This document shows positions 9,358 to 18,365 of a stretch of 64,000 nt of DNA, piece by piece. The DNA comes from Kordiimonas gwangyangensis DSM 19435 = JCM 12864. Its GTDB lineage: Bacteria; Pseudomonadota; Alphaproteobacteria; Sphingomonadales; Kordiimonadaceae. The stretch lies in assembly GCF_000375545.1 (NCBI RefSeq), contig NZ_AQXF01000007.1, positions 140,673 through 204,672 of the forward strand, written 5' to 3'. The notes beneath the pieces are model-generated. The model was given only the letters and a program-made list of their open reading frames with translations. It was not told where the DNA came from and did not search any database. Position 1 is the stretch's first letter, and every line of letters starts with the position of its first letter. Made by a program: the position numbers and the translations under genes.

Positions 9358-10421
9358 TGAGAGACAAGACGATGAATGCTAATCCGAGTATCAAGCCCGA
9401 TGCCACGCTGATGTACCGCGAAGCGCAGGAGGCCAGCCATGTGGTTGCCCGCCAACTGGCTGAGAATGAGGCCACCATGGTAGCGCTTGGTGAAAAGCTG
9501 CGGGCGATGAAACCCCGCGCGGTTGTAACCTGTGCGCGCGGCAGCTCGGACCATGCCGCCATGTTCGCCAAATATGTGATTGAGACCCAACTTGGCCTGC
9601 TCGTTTCTAGTGCCGCACCTTCTGTAAGCTCAGTATATGCCGCAAAGCAGATGCTCGGCGGTGCTGTGTTCATCGCCATTTCCCAGTCCGGCAAAAGCCC
9701 CGACCTTGTGCGCACGGCGGAAGCCGCCAAGGCAAGCGGCGCTTATGTGGTTGCGCTTGTGAATGTGACGGCCTCCCCGCTCGCGGAACTGGCGGACACA
9801 GTCATCCCGCTTTATGCCGGGCCAGAGAAGAGCGTGGCCGCAACCAAAAGCTATATCGCGTCACTGAGTGCGGTGCTGCAGCTTGTTGCACACTGGGCGG
9901 ATGATGCACACCTTAAGGCAACCATCACCACCCTGCCCGCAAAGCTGAAACAGGCGTGGGACAAGGACTGGTCGGCTGCGCTTGATACCCTCCATGACGC
10001 GCGCAACTTCTTTGTCGTGGGCCGGGGTGCAGGGTTTGGCGTCGCGCTTGAAGCTGCACTGAAGTTCAAGGAAACATGCGGCCTGCACGCCGAAGCCTAT
10101 TCGGCGGCGGAAGTGAAGCACGGCCCCATGGCCATCGTGAATGCAGGCTTTCCCGTACTGGTGTTCAGCCAGAACGATGAAACCCGCAAAGGCGTTGAGG
10201 ACATCGTGGCAGACTTCGCCGCACGCGGCGCCAAGGTGATGACAGCAGGATTTAGCGCTGACGGCACCACCACCCTGCCAACAGTGGAGGACGCAGACGC
10301 AGTGATCGAACCCGTGCTGTTCATCCAGAGTTTCTACAAGATGGCGAACGCACTGTCGGTCGCGCGCGGCTACAACCCTGATGAGCCACCGCACCTCAAT
10401 AAAGTGACGGAGACGGTCTGA
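9354..10421 (+). CDS. nagB: SIS-domain glucosamine-6-phosphate deaminase (NagB-II type)
   Basis: A 355-residue protein with two SIS domains (about 35-180 and 200-340), related to the isomerase half of GlmS and to AgaS. RGSSDHAAMFAKYVIE, ISQSGKSPD and the C-terminal KVTETV end are visible. It lacks the glutaminase domain of GlmS, so it should deaminate GlcN-6-P to fructose 6-phosphate rather than make it. Three ATG codons are possible (9354, 9357, 9372); the first overlaps the nagR stop. It lies between nagR and nagA, which strongly supports the catabolic role. Confidence 0.87.
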   Translation: MMRDKTMNANPSIKPDATLMYREAQEASHVVARQLAENEATMVALGEKLRAMKPRAVVTCARGSSDHAAMFAKYVIETQLGLLVSSAAPSVSSVYAAKQMLGGAVFIAISQSGKSPDLVRTAEAAKASGAYVVALVNVTASPLAELADTVIPLYAGPEKSVAATKSYIASLSAVLQLVAHWADDAHLKATITTLPAKLKQAWDKDWSAALDTLHDARNFFVVGRGAGFGVALEAALKFKETCGLHAEAYSAAEVKHGPMAIVNAGFPVLVFSQNDETRKGVEDIVADFAARGAKVMTAGFSADGTTTLPTVEDADAVIEPVLFIQSFYKMANALSVARGYNPDEPPHLNKVTETV

Positions 10422-11569
10422 TGCCATTTGCACTGACCGACTGCCGCCTGTTCCTTGGTTCACGCTGGACTGATCTGATCTCGCTGATCATCGACGGCGG
10501 CGTGATCACGGAACTGAGAAAAACCGCGGAACTGCCGGATGGCATCGAGCGTGTCTCGCTTGGCGGCAAGATCCTCATGCCCGGCTTTATAGACGTGCAG
10601 GTGAACGGTGGCGGCGGCGTGCTGTTCAACGATGAACCCACCGTGGACGGCATCAAGAAAATTGCCGCCGCGCACCGCAAGTTTGGCACCACGGGGCTTT
10701 TGCCCACGCTCATCAGCGACGACCTTGCGGTTGTCGACAAGGCCATGCGGGCTGTCGAACAAGCGATTGAAGAGGGCGTGCCCGGCATCCTGGGCATCCA
10801 CATCGAAGGACCGTTCCTGAACGCGGTGAAAAAAGGTGTGCATGATGCGGGCAAGTTTCGTGCAATCGACGAGGACGCCTTCAAGCTGCTGACCTCACTC
10901 AAGCGCGGCATTACCCATGTGACCATCGCGCCCGAGAAAACCACGCCAGAGATGATCAAGCGATTGACGGACGCAGGTGTCATCCTGTCCGCGGGCCACA
11001 CAGGCGCAACCTATGAGGAAACGAGTGCCGCACTGCAGGCTGGCGTGCGCGGTTTCACCCACCTTTATAACGCCATGACCGGCCTTGAAAGCCGCGCACC
11101 CGGCGTGGTGGGCGCGGCGCTTGAGAGCCGCACAGCATTCGCGGGCATCATTGTTGACGGTTTCCATGTGCATAAGGCAGCGCTGAATGTGGCGCTTCAC
11201 GCCAAGGGCACAGACCACCTAATGCTGGTGACCGACGCGATGCCAAGTGTGGGCGCAAAGGACAAGAATTTCACCCTGCAGGGCCGTGCCGTCACAGTCA
11301 CCGGCGGGCGCTGCACCGCGCCTGACGGAACGCTCGCAGGCTCGGACCTCGATATGGCGTCGGCGGTCCGGAACACACACCGCATGCTAGGCCTGCCGGT
11401 TGAGGCTGCCGCGAAGATGGCCAGCGCAAGCCCAGCCGCCTTCCTGAAAATCGACCGTGAAGTGGGCCACATCCGCGCAGGGCAACGCGCTGACCTGGTG
11501 GCGCTTGATGACGATATTACCGTCCAGCAGGTCTGGATCGGGGGGACCCCGTTTGGGGCCGAGAAGTAA
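10421..11569 (+). CDS. nagA: N-acetylglucosamine-6-phosphate deacetylase
   Basis: A 382-residue amidohydrolase-superfamily metalloenzyme that removes acetate from GlcNAc-6-P. Family signatures are LMPGFIDVQVNGGGG, ILGIHIEGPFLN, SAGHTGATYEE, RGFTHLYNAMTGLESRAPG, VDGFHVH and LVTDAMPS. Its ATG overlaps the nagB stop by one base. The product is passed to the preceding deaminase. Length is normal. Confidence 0.95.
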   Translation: MPFALTDCRLFLGSRWTDLISLIIDGGVITELRKTAELPDGIERVSLGGKILMPGFIDVQVNGGGGVLFNDEPTVDGIKKIAAAHRKFGTTGLLPTLISDDLAVVDKAMRAVEQAIEEGVPGILGIHIEGPFLNAVKKGVHDAGKFRAIDEDAFKLLTSLKRGITHVTIAPEKTTPEMIKRLTDAGVILSAGHTGATYEETSAALQAGVRGFTHLYNAMTGLESRAPGVVGAALESRTAFAGIIVDGFHVHKAALNVALHAKGTDHLMLVTDAMPSVGAKDKNFTLQGRAVTVTGGRCTAPDGTLAGSDLDMASAVRNTHRMLGLPVEAAAKMASASPAAFLKIDREVGHIRAGQRADLVALDDDITVQQVWIGGTPFGAEK

Positions 11570-11600
11570 AATGGGAATTGGGGACAAGGAGAAAAGCGTG

Positions 11601-12911
11601 ATGGACGCGACATTACCCATGGGGGAGAAACGGGCTGGCACAGTCCTGCCGATGGCGATCATCGGCCTGTTGTTTTTTATTTTCGGCTTCGTGACCTGGC
11701 TGAACGGCGCGCTGATCCCGTTCCTGCAGATCATCTGCCACCTGAATGAGTTTCAGGCATTTTTTGTCACCACCGCCTTCTATTTCGCCTATTTCATCAT
11801 GGCGTTCCCGATGTCGCTGGTGCTTGCAAAAACAGGTTACCGAAACGGTATGGCGCTTGGCCTTGCCATCATGGTGGTGGGGGCGCTCCTATTCATCCCG
11901 GCGGCGCTCATGGCGAGCTATCCGATGTTCCTCGTGGGCCTGTTTGTGCTTGGCACCGGCCTCACGATTTTGCAGACGGCGTCGAACCCCTATGTGGTGC
12001 TACTAGGCCCCAAGGAAAGTGCGGCCACACGCATCAGCATCATGGGCCTGATCAACAAGGGTGCCGGGGTGATTGTGCCAATGGTGTTCGCCGCCCTCAT
12101 CTTCTCGGATCTCGGCGACACATCGCCGGCGGCCCTTGAAGCACTCACGGCGGCAGAGCTGCAGGCGCTCTCTGAAAAGCTCATCATGCCTTATCTCTAT
12201 ATGGCAGGCGCGCTGGCTGCACTAATTGCACTGGTCAAGTTTTCCCCGCTGCCGCACATTGAGGCGGAAGAGGACCCGCAGGCTCCCGCTGGCGAGAAAC
12301 AGGGCATCCTGCAGTTCCCGCAAGTGGTGCTGGGTGCCATTGGCATTTTCGCTTATGTGGGTGTTGAGGTGATTGCCGGTGACAGCATTGGCCTCTTTGG
12401 CAAGAAACTGGGTGTCACCCAGTTTGCCACCCTCACCAGTTACACCATGGTGTGCATGACCATTGGCTATATCATTGGCGTGACCTGTATCCCGAAACTG
12501 ATCAGCCAGAAACAGGCTCTGCTGGGCTCAGCAGTTGCTGGCACGCTCTGTGTGCTGGGCGTGGTTTTCGGCTCCACCGAAAGCCATGGGCTGTCGGAAA
12601 TCCTGATTGGCTGGGCTGGCATTGCAACTGTGCCAAACGCTGTGATGTTCGTGGCGCTGATGGGCCTCGCGCACGCGCTGGTGTGGCCCGCGCTGTGGCC
12701 GCTGGCGCTTGATGGCCTTGGCAAGTTCACACCGCAAGGCTCCGCACTCCTGATCATGGGTATCGCAGGTGGCGCCATCCTGCCGCCGGTGCTGGGCGGC
12801 CTCGCAGCAAGCCTTGGCGACATGCAGCCCGCCTATTGGCTCTGCCTGCCGTGTTACCTCTACATCTGGTTCTATGCGGTGAAGGGCCACACCCTCAGGG
12901 CCTGGAAATAA
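11601..12911 (+). CDS. nagP: N-acetylglucosamine MFS transporter (FucP family)
   Basis: A 436-residue, 12-segment inner-membrane permease of the FucP/NagP branch of the major facilitator superfamily. Visible motifs are FIFGFVTWLNGALIPFLQ, ANTAFYFAYF-like TTAFYFAYFIMAFPMS, LQTASNPYVVLLGPKESAATR and GLAHALVWPALWPLALDGLG. The ATG at 11601 is preceded by AAGGAG; the longer frame upstream overlaps nagA and is not used. As the last gene of nagR-nagB-nagA-nagP, it probably imports GlcNAc unphosphorylated. A kinase would then be needed, and none is in the operon. Confidence 0.9.
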   Translation: MDATLPMGEKRAGTVLPMAIIGLLFFIFGFVTWLNGALIPFLQIICHLNEFQAFFVTTAFYFAYFIMAFPMSLVLAKTGYRNGMALGLAIMVVGALLFIPAALMASYPMFLVGLFVLGTGLTILQTASNPYVVLLGPKESAATRISIMGLINKGAGVIVPMVFAALIFSDLGDTSPAALEALTAAELQALSEKLIMPYLYMAGALAALIALVKFSPLPHIEAEEDPQAPAGEKQGILQFPQVVLGAIGIFAYVGVEVIAGDSIGLFGKKLGVTQFATLTSYTMVCMTIGYIIGVTCIPKLISQKQALLGSAVAGTLCVLGVVFGSTESHGLSEILIGWAGIATVPNAVMFVALMGLAHALVWPALWPLALDGLGKFTPQGSALLIMGIAGGAILPPVLGGLAASLGDMQPAYWLCLPCYLYIWFYAVKGHTLRAWK

Positions 12912-12927
12912 GCCCCAAAAAAACACA

Positions 12928-12955
12928 AAAGGCCGCGAGTTTTGCGGCCTTTCCT
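12928..12955. terminator. Bidirectional terminator between nagP and the PhnA-like gene
   Basis: A perfect 9-bp stem, AAAGGCCGC (12928-12936) with GCGGCCTTT (12944-12952), has a 7-nt loop. A-rich and T-rich flanks make it usable in both directions. It separates the convergent nag operon and PhnA-like gene. Confidence 0.85.
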
Positions 12956-12973
12956 TTTAGCTCGATCGGGCAG

Positions 12974-13306
12974 TTATACCTTCTTCACGAACTCGGACTT
13001 CAGGCCCATCTGACCGAAACCGTCGATCTTGCAGTCGATATCATGGTCGCCGTCCACAAGGCGGATGTTTTTCACCTTCGTGCCCACTTTCACGACGTTC
13101 GAGGAGCCCTTGACCTTGAGGTCCTTGATCACCGTCACCGTGTCGCCGTCCGCGAGCGCATTACCGACCGCGTCGGTGATGACCTTGGCGGTCTCAACTT
13201 CGCTTCCCGCTGCCCATTCGTGCGCACACTCGGGGCACACCAGCATTGGCCCGTCCTCATAGGTATAAGGCGAGGTACATTTTGGGCAGGGCGGCAATTC
13301 ACTCAT
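12974..13306 (-). CDS. PhnA/YjdM-family zinc-ribbon protein
   Basis: A 110-residue protein with an N-terminal zinc ribbon ([21 protein letters not shown], two CxxC pairs at about residues 7-31) and the C-terminal PhnA domain ([18 protein letters not shown]). The family is often labelled alkylphosphonate utilisation protein but has no proven phosphonate role. There are no phosphonate genes nearby. AAGGA precedes the ATG. A cytoplasmic protein of unknown function. Confidence 0.88.
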   Translation of the reverse strand: MSELPPCPKCTSPYTYEDGPMLVCPECAHEWAAGSEVETAKVITDAVGNALADGDTVTVIKDLKVKGSSNVVKVGTKVKNIRLVDGDHDIDCKIDGFGQMGLKSEFVKKV

Positions 13307-13419
13307 GACAAGTCCTTTCTAAAAGCATCCCCTTCTATAAGCACCTGAGAAAACTGGTACAATTGTTAAGTTTGCCGCAGGTCGGCCTGCTTATTGACGC
13401 GAGAGTGGTTTTAATATAG

Positions 13420-13431
13420 GTTGATATCAAC
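13420..13431. promoter_or_regulatory. Perfect 12-bp palindrome upstream of the DUF1428 gene
   Basis: GTTGATATCAAC lies 25 bp before the DUF1428 gene start, in an AT-rich stretch that probably holds its promoter. It looks like an operator for a dimeric regulator. No regulator gene is adjacent, so the binding protein is unknown. Confidence 0.4.
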
Positions 13432-13455
13432 ATATAAACGACAGGGAGTTGAAAA

Positions 13456-13809
13456 ATGACATATGTTGATGGGTACCTCATCCCGGTGCCGACCGCCAAA
13501 AAGGCGGACTATCTGGCGCTCGCCAAAACTGCGGCGGTGGTGTTCAAGGACCATGGTGCGCTGACGGTTGTTGAATGCTGGGGCGACGATGTGCCGGACG
13601 GCAAGGTTACATCCTTCCCGATGGCAGTGAAAAAGACCGACGATGAAACCGTGGTTTTTTCCTGGATTACCTGGCCCTCCAAGGAAGTCCGCGACAGCGG
13701 CATGAAGGCTGCGATGGAAGACCCGCGCATGGATATGGACATGTCCAATATGCCGTTTGACGGCCAGCGCATGATCTTTGGCGGCTTTGTAGCCATGCTG
13801 GAGGAATAG
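13456..13809 (+). CDS. DUF1428 family protein (YbaA-like)
   Basis: A 117-residue cytoplasmic protein with the DUF1428 pattern: YVDGYLIPVPTAKKADY at the start, VVECWGDDVPDGKVTSF in the middle and PFDGQRMIFGGF at the end. The fold is ferredoxin-like and related to dimeric alpha/beta-barrel proteins; the function is unknown. AGGGAG precedes the ATG. It is 3 bp upstream of a VOC-family gene, a pairing that suggests a small detoxification or stress operon. Confidence 0.88.
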   Translation: MTYVDGYLIPVPTAKKADYLALAKTAAVVFKDHGALTVVECWGDDVPDGKVTSFPMAVKKTDDETVVFSWITWPSKEVRDSGMKAAMEDPRMDMDMSNMPFDGQRMIFGGFVAMLEE

Positions 13810-13812
13810 CGC

Positions 13813-14295
13813 ATGAAGCTCAAAGCACCCATCATGCCGTGCCTGTGGTTCGACGGTAACGCAGAGGAAGCAGCGAAGTTCTACACCTCGATCTTCGCGG
13901 ATTCGAAGATCACCAACATCTCCCACTACCCGAGCGAAGGGCAGGACAAACATGGCAGCGAGCCCGGCAAGGTCATGACCGTCATTTTCGAGCTCGGCGG
14001 TCAGAAATTCATGGGCCTCAATGGCGGACCACATTTCAAATTCAGCGAAGCCATTTCCATGTGCATCATGTGCGACACTCAAGAAGAGATCGACTATTTC
14101 TGGGATGCGCTGACGGCTGATGGCGGCCATGAGGTTGAGTGTGGCTGGCTCAAGGACAAGTTTGGCCTGTCGTGGCAGGTTGTGCCTGCCAACATTGCCG
14201 AACTCATTGGTGGTGACCCGGCACGCTCAAGCCGCGTGATGCAGGTGGTGATGAGCTCCAAGAAGCTGAACATCGCCGCCATGGAAGCCGCCTGA
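13813..14295 (+). CDS. VOC (glyoxalase-fold) family protein, PhnB-like
   Basis: A 160-residue protein of the PhnB/3-dmu-9_3-mt branch of the vicinal-oxygen-chelate superfamily. IMPCLWFDGNAEEAAKFYTS, GGQKFMGLNGGP and DKFGLSWQVVP are characteristic. The members have no secure reaction despite the methyltransferase label often used. GAGGAA precedes the ATG, 3 bp after the DUF1428 stop, so the two genes form an operon. Confidence 0.9.
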   Translation: MKLKAPIMPCLWFDGNAEEAAKFYTSIFADSKITNISHYPSEGQDKHGSEPGKVMTVIFELGGQKFMGLNGGPHFKFSEAISMCIMCDTQEEIDYFWDALTADGGHEVECGWLKDKFGLSWQVVPANIAELIGGDPARSSRVMQVVMSSKKLNIAAMEAA

Positions 14296-14314
14296 GCCCA
14301 AACACGCGCAAAGT

Positions 14315-14347
14315 AAAAAAGGGTGGCAACCGCCACCCTTTTCTTTT
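14315..14347. terminator. Terminator after the VOC gene
   Basis: AAGGGTGGC (14319-14327) pairs with GCCACCCTT (14332-14340) around a 4-nt loop, followed by TTCTTTT. The A-run on the left makes it usable for the convergent GH20 gene too. Confidence 0.85.
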
Positions 14348-14350
14348 GCT

Positions 14351-16663
14351 TTATTCACTGCGGGTAAGCGTCACCCAATCAAGCGCCCAGAGGGGTTCAT
14401 AGTGGTGTGCGGCCACATGGAAACAGAGCGACTGGGCATCAGCCGCCTCAGCTGGCAGCGGTGCTTCAAGGGTGGTGACCCCAAAGCTTTTTGCAGCCTC
14501 GGCGAGCGGCAAGCGCGCGAGTTCAGCGCCTGTGTCGCAGCTGTCCTTGTAGACAACAATTTCACCCACCTCAGACTGCGACTCTTTCAGCTCCACCTGT
14601 TCAATCAAATCCCCGATCTGGAAGTTATAGGGCAGATTGCCGACGCTTATCTTGATACCCGTTACGCCATCCATCGCAGGTGCTTCATAAACCCAGCAGG
14701 GTTTGACGATATCAACGAGGAAGTTGGCGCGCTCACCTTCGCGCGGCCAGTCATCATCCAGTTTGATCGCTAGCTTGGCACTGCAAAGTGTGAGCTCATC
14801 CTCGTGCCGGAACACGCGACTGGCCCAATCGAGCTTTTGCTCGCGTGCGTGAGATAGGGCATTGCCTTCATAGAATGCTGCCGCGCGCACCACAGCATCG
14901 TCCCCAAGCGTGAGCGGCGTGTCATAAATCAGGCTATCCGCCGTCGGCGCGCGGCCATCCAAAGTGTAGCGAATGGCACCCTGCCCTGACTGGGTATCCA
15001 GCGTGACGGTGTGTTTGCCGCCTTCTGCCGATTGCACATCAAAGCGCACAGCAAAAGCGCTGTCAGACGCGTGAAGCCCAAGCGCCTCCAGCCGTGCCAT
15101 ATGCGGCATCAGGCGGCGGGCAAAATCGTCAAACGGTTTGGCGCCTTCAGGTGACCATGTGCGCTCCGCGAGCGCCAGACCGCGCGGGAACGCCATTTTC
15201 TCCACCCGCTTCTCGGTGCGCATATGTTCGGTAAATACCGTGAACTGTGCGCCAAGCACCGCTTTTTTCTCATCTTCAGACAGCCCCTCGAACGGGTCAA
15301 AGTCATAGACGTCCTGAAGCGTCTGCACATGGTCACGCCCCGGCGGCTCGTCGGGCAGGTAGCTTTGGCGGTAGTCGGTATAATAAATCGGGCTTGGGGC
15401 CATCACCACCTGACGGCCTGCTTTCGCGGCCTCAATCCCGCCCTTGATGCCACGCCATGACATAATGGCGCTATCAGCGATCGAGCCGCCTTCAAGAATT
15501 TCATCCCAGCCGATCAGCCTGCGGCCGCGCTCCGCCAGATAATTCGCGAAATGGCGGGTGAAATAGGCCTGGATTTCATGCACATCCTCAATGCCCAGTT
15601 CTTCCATGCGTTCCTTGATGCGCGCGGAATTTTCCCACTGCTTGGTCGCGACCTCGTCACCGCCAATGTGCACAAACTTGCCCGGGAAAAGCGCGAGTAC
15701 TTCGTCCATCACATCCTCAAGGAAAGTGATGGTCTCATCCTCGAGGTTGAAGGTGCTGTAGTAGATACCCCAGTCGGAGGAGACGGCCTCAACCGGCTCC
15801 GTGCCGAACTCAGGGTAGGCGACAACCGCGGCAGAGGCATGGCCGGGCAGGTCAATTTCCGGCACGACGGTGATGAAACGCTCCGCGGCGTAGGCCACCA
15901 CTTCCTTCACTTCTTCCTGTGTGTAGAAGCCGCCATAAAGGCGCGGTTCACCGGTGGCGGGGTCAATGTCCGCACGCGGTGCATCACCTGCCGGCACACG
16001 CCATGCGCCAACTTCCGTCAGACGCGGGTATTTTTTGATTTCAATACGCCAGCCCTGATCATCCGTCAGGTGCCAGTGGAACACATTCATCTTGTGAACC
16101 GCGAGCCAGTCGATGAAGTTTTTGACAAAGTCGACGGTGCGGAAATGGCGGCTGACGTCGAGCATAGCACCACGCCATTCAAGGCGCGGACTGTCGTCAA
16201 TGTTGACATAGGGCAACAGGACCTGGCCTTCCGCCTCACGCGCCAACTGCCAAAGCGACATCGCACCATAGAAGAAGCCCGCGTCGCTTGAGGCGGCAAT
16301 CGTTACGCCCGTTTCATCTACTGTGAGGGTATAGCCTTCGCTCGGCAGCTCATCACCCGCAGCCACAAAGCGAACAGCGGCAGCACCATCTGTCGACACC
16401 GAGGCTTTGACATTCGTCGTAAGCGCCAGCTTTTCAGCCAGATACTGCGCCGTAAGCGCTATACGCTCGTCTCCTGCAGGCACAGCGATAGTCGCACTTG
16501 TTGGCAGCACAAACGCACCTGCGGTTGTTGAAAGCTTGGCAGGAGCCGGGATGATGGCGGGCGCAGGTGCCTCGAGCGCTGCTTCCTGTTTCTCGCCGCA
16601 CGAGGTGAGTAGCAGCCCCGCACCCACCACTGCTGCAACCATACCCAAAAGCTTTGTCTTCAT
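14351..16663 (-). CDS. Beta-N-acetylhexosaminidase, GH20, lipoprotein
   Basis: A 770-residue protein from the ATG at 16663. A lipoprotein signal with lipobox LLTSC anchors it to the membrane. A GH20b-type N-terminal domain is followed by the GH20 barrel (HWHLTDDQGWRIEIKKYP; catalytic Asp-Glu in HIGGDEVATKQW) and a C-terminal chitobiase-like/FN3 region (TLDTQSGQGAIRYTLDGRAP). It releases terminal GlcNAc or GalNAc from chitooligosaccharides or glycans, which NagP, NagA and NagB could then use. A terminator separates it from the halogenase genes upstream, so it has its own promoter. Confidence 0.93.
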   Translation of the reverse strand: MKTKLLGMVAAVVGAGLLLTSCGEKQEAALEAPAPAIIPAPAKLSTTAGAFVLPTSATIAVPAGDERIALTAQYLAEKLALTTNVKASVSTDGAAAVRFVAAGDELPSEGYTLTVDETGVTIAASSDAGFFYGAMSLWQLAREAEGQVLLPYVNIDDSPRLEWRGAMLDVSRHFRTVDFVKNFIDWLAVHKMNVFHWHLTDDQGWRIEIKKYPRLTEVGAWRVPAGDAPRADIDPATGEPRLYGGFYTQEEVKEVVAYAAERFITVVPEIDLPGHASAAVVAYPEFGTEPVEAVSSDWGIYYSTFNLEDETITFLEDVMDEVLALFPGKFVHIGGDEVATKQWENSARIKERMEELGIEDVHEIQAYFTRHFANYLAERGRRLIGWDEILEGGSIADSAIMSWRGIKGGIEAAKAGRQVVMAPSPIYYTDYRQSYLPDEPPGRDHVQTLQDVYDFDPFEGLSEDEKKAVLGAQFTVFTEHMRTEKRVEKMAFPRGLALAERTWSPEGAKPFDDFARRLMPHMARLEALGLHASDSAFAVRFDVQSAEGGKHTVTLDTQSGQGAIRYTLDGRAPTADSLIYDTPLTLGDDAVVRAAAFYEGNALSHAREQKLDWASRVFRHEDELTLCSAKLAIKLDDDWPREGERANFLVDIVKPCWVYEAPAMDGVTGIKISVGNLPYNFQIGDLIEQVELKESQSEVGEIVVYKDSCDTGAELARLPLAEAAKSFGVTTLEAPLPAEAADAQSLCFHVAAHHYEPLWALDWVTLTRSE

Positions 16664-16704
16664 CTTTCTTCCCCCGGCAACTGCCAAACAAAATTCTATC
16701 GGTC

Positions 16705-16738
16705 AAAAAAATGGGCGATGCAGTGTCCTGCACCGCCC
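16705..16738 (-). terminator. Terminator of the halogenase transcript
   Basis: Read on the minus strand, GGGCG-TGCAG pairs with CTGCA-CGCCC (11 positions with one mismatch, 16738-16713) around a 4-nt loop and is followed by seven T. It stops transcription coming from the halogenase genes before the GH20 gene. Confidence 0.82.
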
Positions 16739-16749
16739 AGTTCCCCAAT

Positions 16750-16771
16750 AATCAGCCGAATTCGACTGATT
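16750..16771. repeat. 22-bp near-perfect palindrome
   Basis: AATCAG and CTGATT flank a CGAATTCG core; 10 of 11 pairs match. It lies between the second halogenase gene and its terminator. It could be an operator for the GH20 gene or an RNA hairpin. No second copy was noticed in the window. Confidence 0.45.
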
Positions 16772-16843
16772 GGCTGGAAACAGGTCCCTCAGGGAGGTCA
16801 TACCCGGGACCCGCGACCAACTTCATAAGCGCCGCAAAACGCG

Positions 16844-18358
16844 CTAATTCTTCAGGCGCTTCAGGTAGGCATCATGCGGCATGGTAGCCGCGAGCGCCTG
16901 TTCACCCATATTTTTTATCGCCCCAAAAAGGCCAGCCTCTGCCGCATCCGCGAGGCCAAACTGCAGTTTCGGGTAATGCTGCATGCCGTAGAGGATGTAG
17001 CGGTAGTTCTCATCCGAGAAGGTGGTCGAAAAACTGCCTGCGAGGTCATGGAACTCACAAATCTTGTGCCGCCACACGTCAAGCTGCGCTTCAAGCCACG
17101 GTGTCTCCCTTACCGTTGCGGGGGCAGCACGCCAGAAGTCGCTGTCGTCCCGGTCGGTCAGGCAATAGTGCAGCACGATGAACTGCTTGAGGTCCTGATA
17201 GAACCCACGCATCAGGCGGTTGAAACTATCACGGCTTGCCTGCGACGGCGTGTCCGCGAGCAAGTGTGTGCCCATCAGGCCAGCGGCCAGGTTGATAAGG
17301 TGAAGCCCGGTCGATTCCAGCGGCTCGATGAAGCCGCCCGCAAGGCCCGTGGCAATGCAGTTGCCAATCCAGAATTCTTCCCGGCAGCCCACCTTCATGT
17401 TGAGGTGCGTGCATTTGAGCACATTCGACTGTGGCCCGAGGAAAGCCCTCAGTTCCGCCTCCGCCTCATCATTCGAGAGGCGGTTTCCGTCATAGACATA
17501 ACCCGTACCCTGCCGGTTCGTCAGGTCGATCTGCCATGCCCAACCATTCGTGAGCGCAGTTGCCGTCGTATAGGGTTTCGGTGCCTCGCCTTCCATCAAC
17601 TCCCGCTGGATCGCCACTGCCTTGTTGCACGGCAGTGCGTCAGTAAAAGAGTTCCAGTTACCCGCCTTCAGCTTGTCTATGAGCAGCCCACGGAAACCAG
17701 TGCAGTCGATAAAAACGTCACCCTCAAAACGCCGATCGCCCGCCATTACGGCCTTGATGTTTTCGTCCTCGACCTCAGCGTCTGTGATCGTCGCTTCCAC
17801 GTGGGTAACCCCGGCCTCGACCGCCTTGCGGCGGAGGAAACGCGCGAGCAACGTCGCATCGATATGGTAGCCGTAAGGCACCACGCCTTGGTACGCGGGC
17901 GAATTGGGGCCTTTGGGGCCATGGCCTTTGCTGATAAGCGCCGCGCTCAGGCTTACGCCTTCGTCATAGCGCTCAGTGGCATCGCGCCCGGCCACCATCC
18001 AGGCACTTGAAATATCGATACCGCGCCCAAGCTTCTGTTGCTCGAACGGGTGGAAATATTCATGCATTTTGCCGCCGCGCGGCTTCATCCAGTTGCGGAA
18101 CAGAATGCCGGTTTTGAGCGTGCCATTAGTCTCACGCAGCAGCTCTTCTTCATCAAGCCCCATCGCGGCGAAGAAGAAACGTACACTGTGCACCGTGGCC
18201 TCGCCCACACCAATGATGCCGATGTCCGGGCTTTCGATCACCGTGATGTCAAAATTCTTCTGCTCGCGGTTAAACAGGCGGTTGAGGTAAGCGGCCGTCA
18301 TCCAGCCCGCGGAGCCCCCACCCACAATCACCAGCGATTTCGTCTTGTGTTCGTTCAT
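16844..18358 (-). CDS. Flavin-dependent tryptophan halogenase family protein (second of two)
   Basis: A 504-residue FAD-dependent monooxygenase fold. GGGSAGW (residues 13-19) binds FAD, Lys82 (TLKTGILF) fits the halogenase lysine that carries hypohalous acid, and FIEPLESTG holds the conserved glutamate. The WxWxIP motif appears as WAWQIDL, with the proline missing. Family enzymes halogenate indoles, but many environmental relatives next to TonB receptors have no known substrate. The ATG at 18358 is 7 bp after the first halogenase stop. It probably forms an operon with SapC and the first halogenase. Confidence 0.88.
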   Translation of the reverse strand: MNEHKTKSLVIVGGGSAGWMTAAYLNRLFNREQKNFDITVIESPDIGIIGVGEATVHSVRFFFAAMGLDEEELLRETNGTLKTGILFRNWMKPRGGKMHEYFHPFEQQKLGRGIDISSAWMVAGRDATERYDEGVSLSAALISKGHGPKGPNSPAYQGVVPYGYHIDATLLARFLRRKAVEAGVTHVEATITDAEVEDENIKAVMAGDRRFEGDVFIDCTGFRGLLIDKLKAGNWNSFTDALPCNKAVAIQRELMEGEAPKPYTTATALTNGWAWQIDLTNRQGTGYVYDGNRLSNDEAEAELRAFLGPQSNVLKCTHLNMKVGCREEFWIGNCIATGLAGGFIEPLESTGLHLINLAAGLMGTHLLADTPSQASRDSFNRLMRGFYQDLKQFIVLHYCLTDRDDSDFWRAAPATVRETPWLEAQLDVWRHKICEFHDLAGSFSTTFSDENYRYILYGMQHYPKLQFGLADAAEAGLFGAIKNMGEQALAATMPHDAYLKRLKN

Positions 18359-18365
18359 CACACCC

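Noticed and set aside
10421..12911. A longer nagP start at 11457
   Set aside because: It would overlap nagA by 113 bp, and the ATG at 11601 has AAGGAG and the family N-terminus.
12974..13306. Phosphonate utilisation role for the PhnA-like protein
   Set aside because: The label is historical, and no phn genes for C-P lyase or transport are present.
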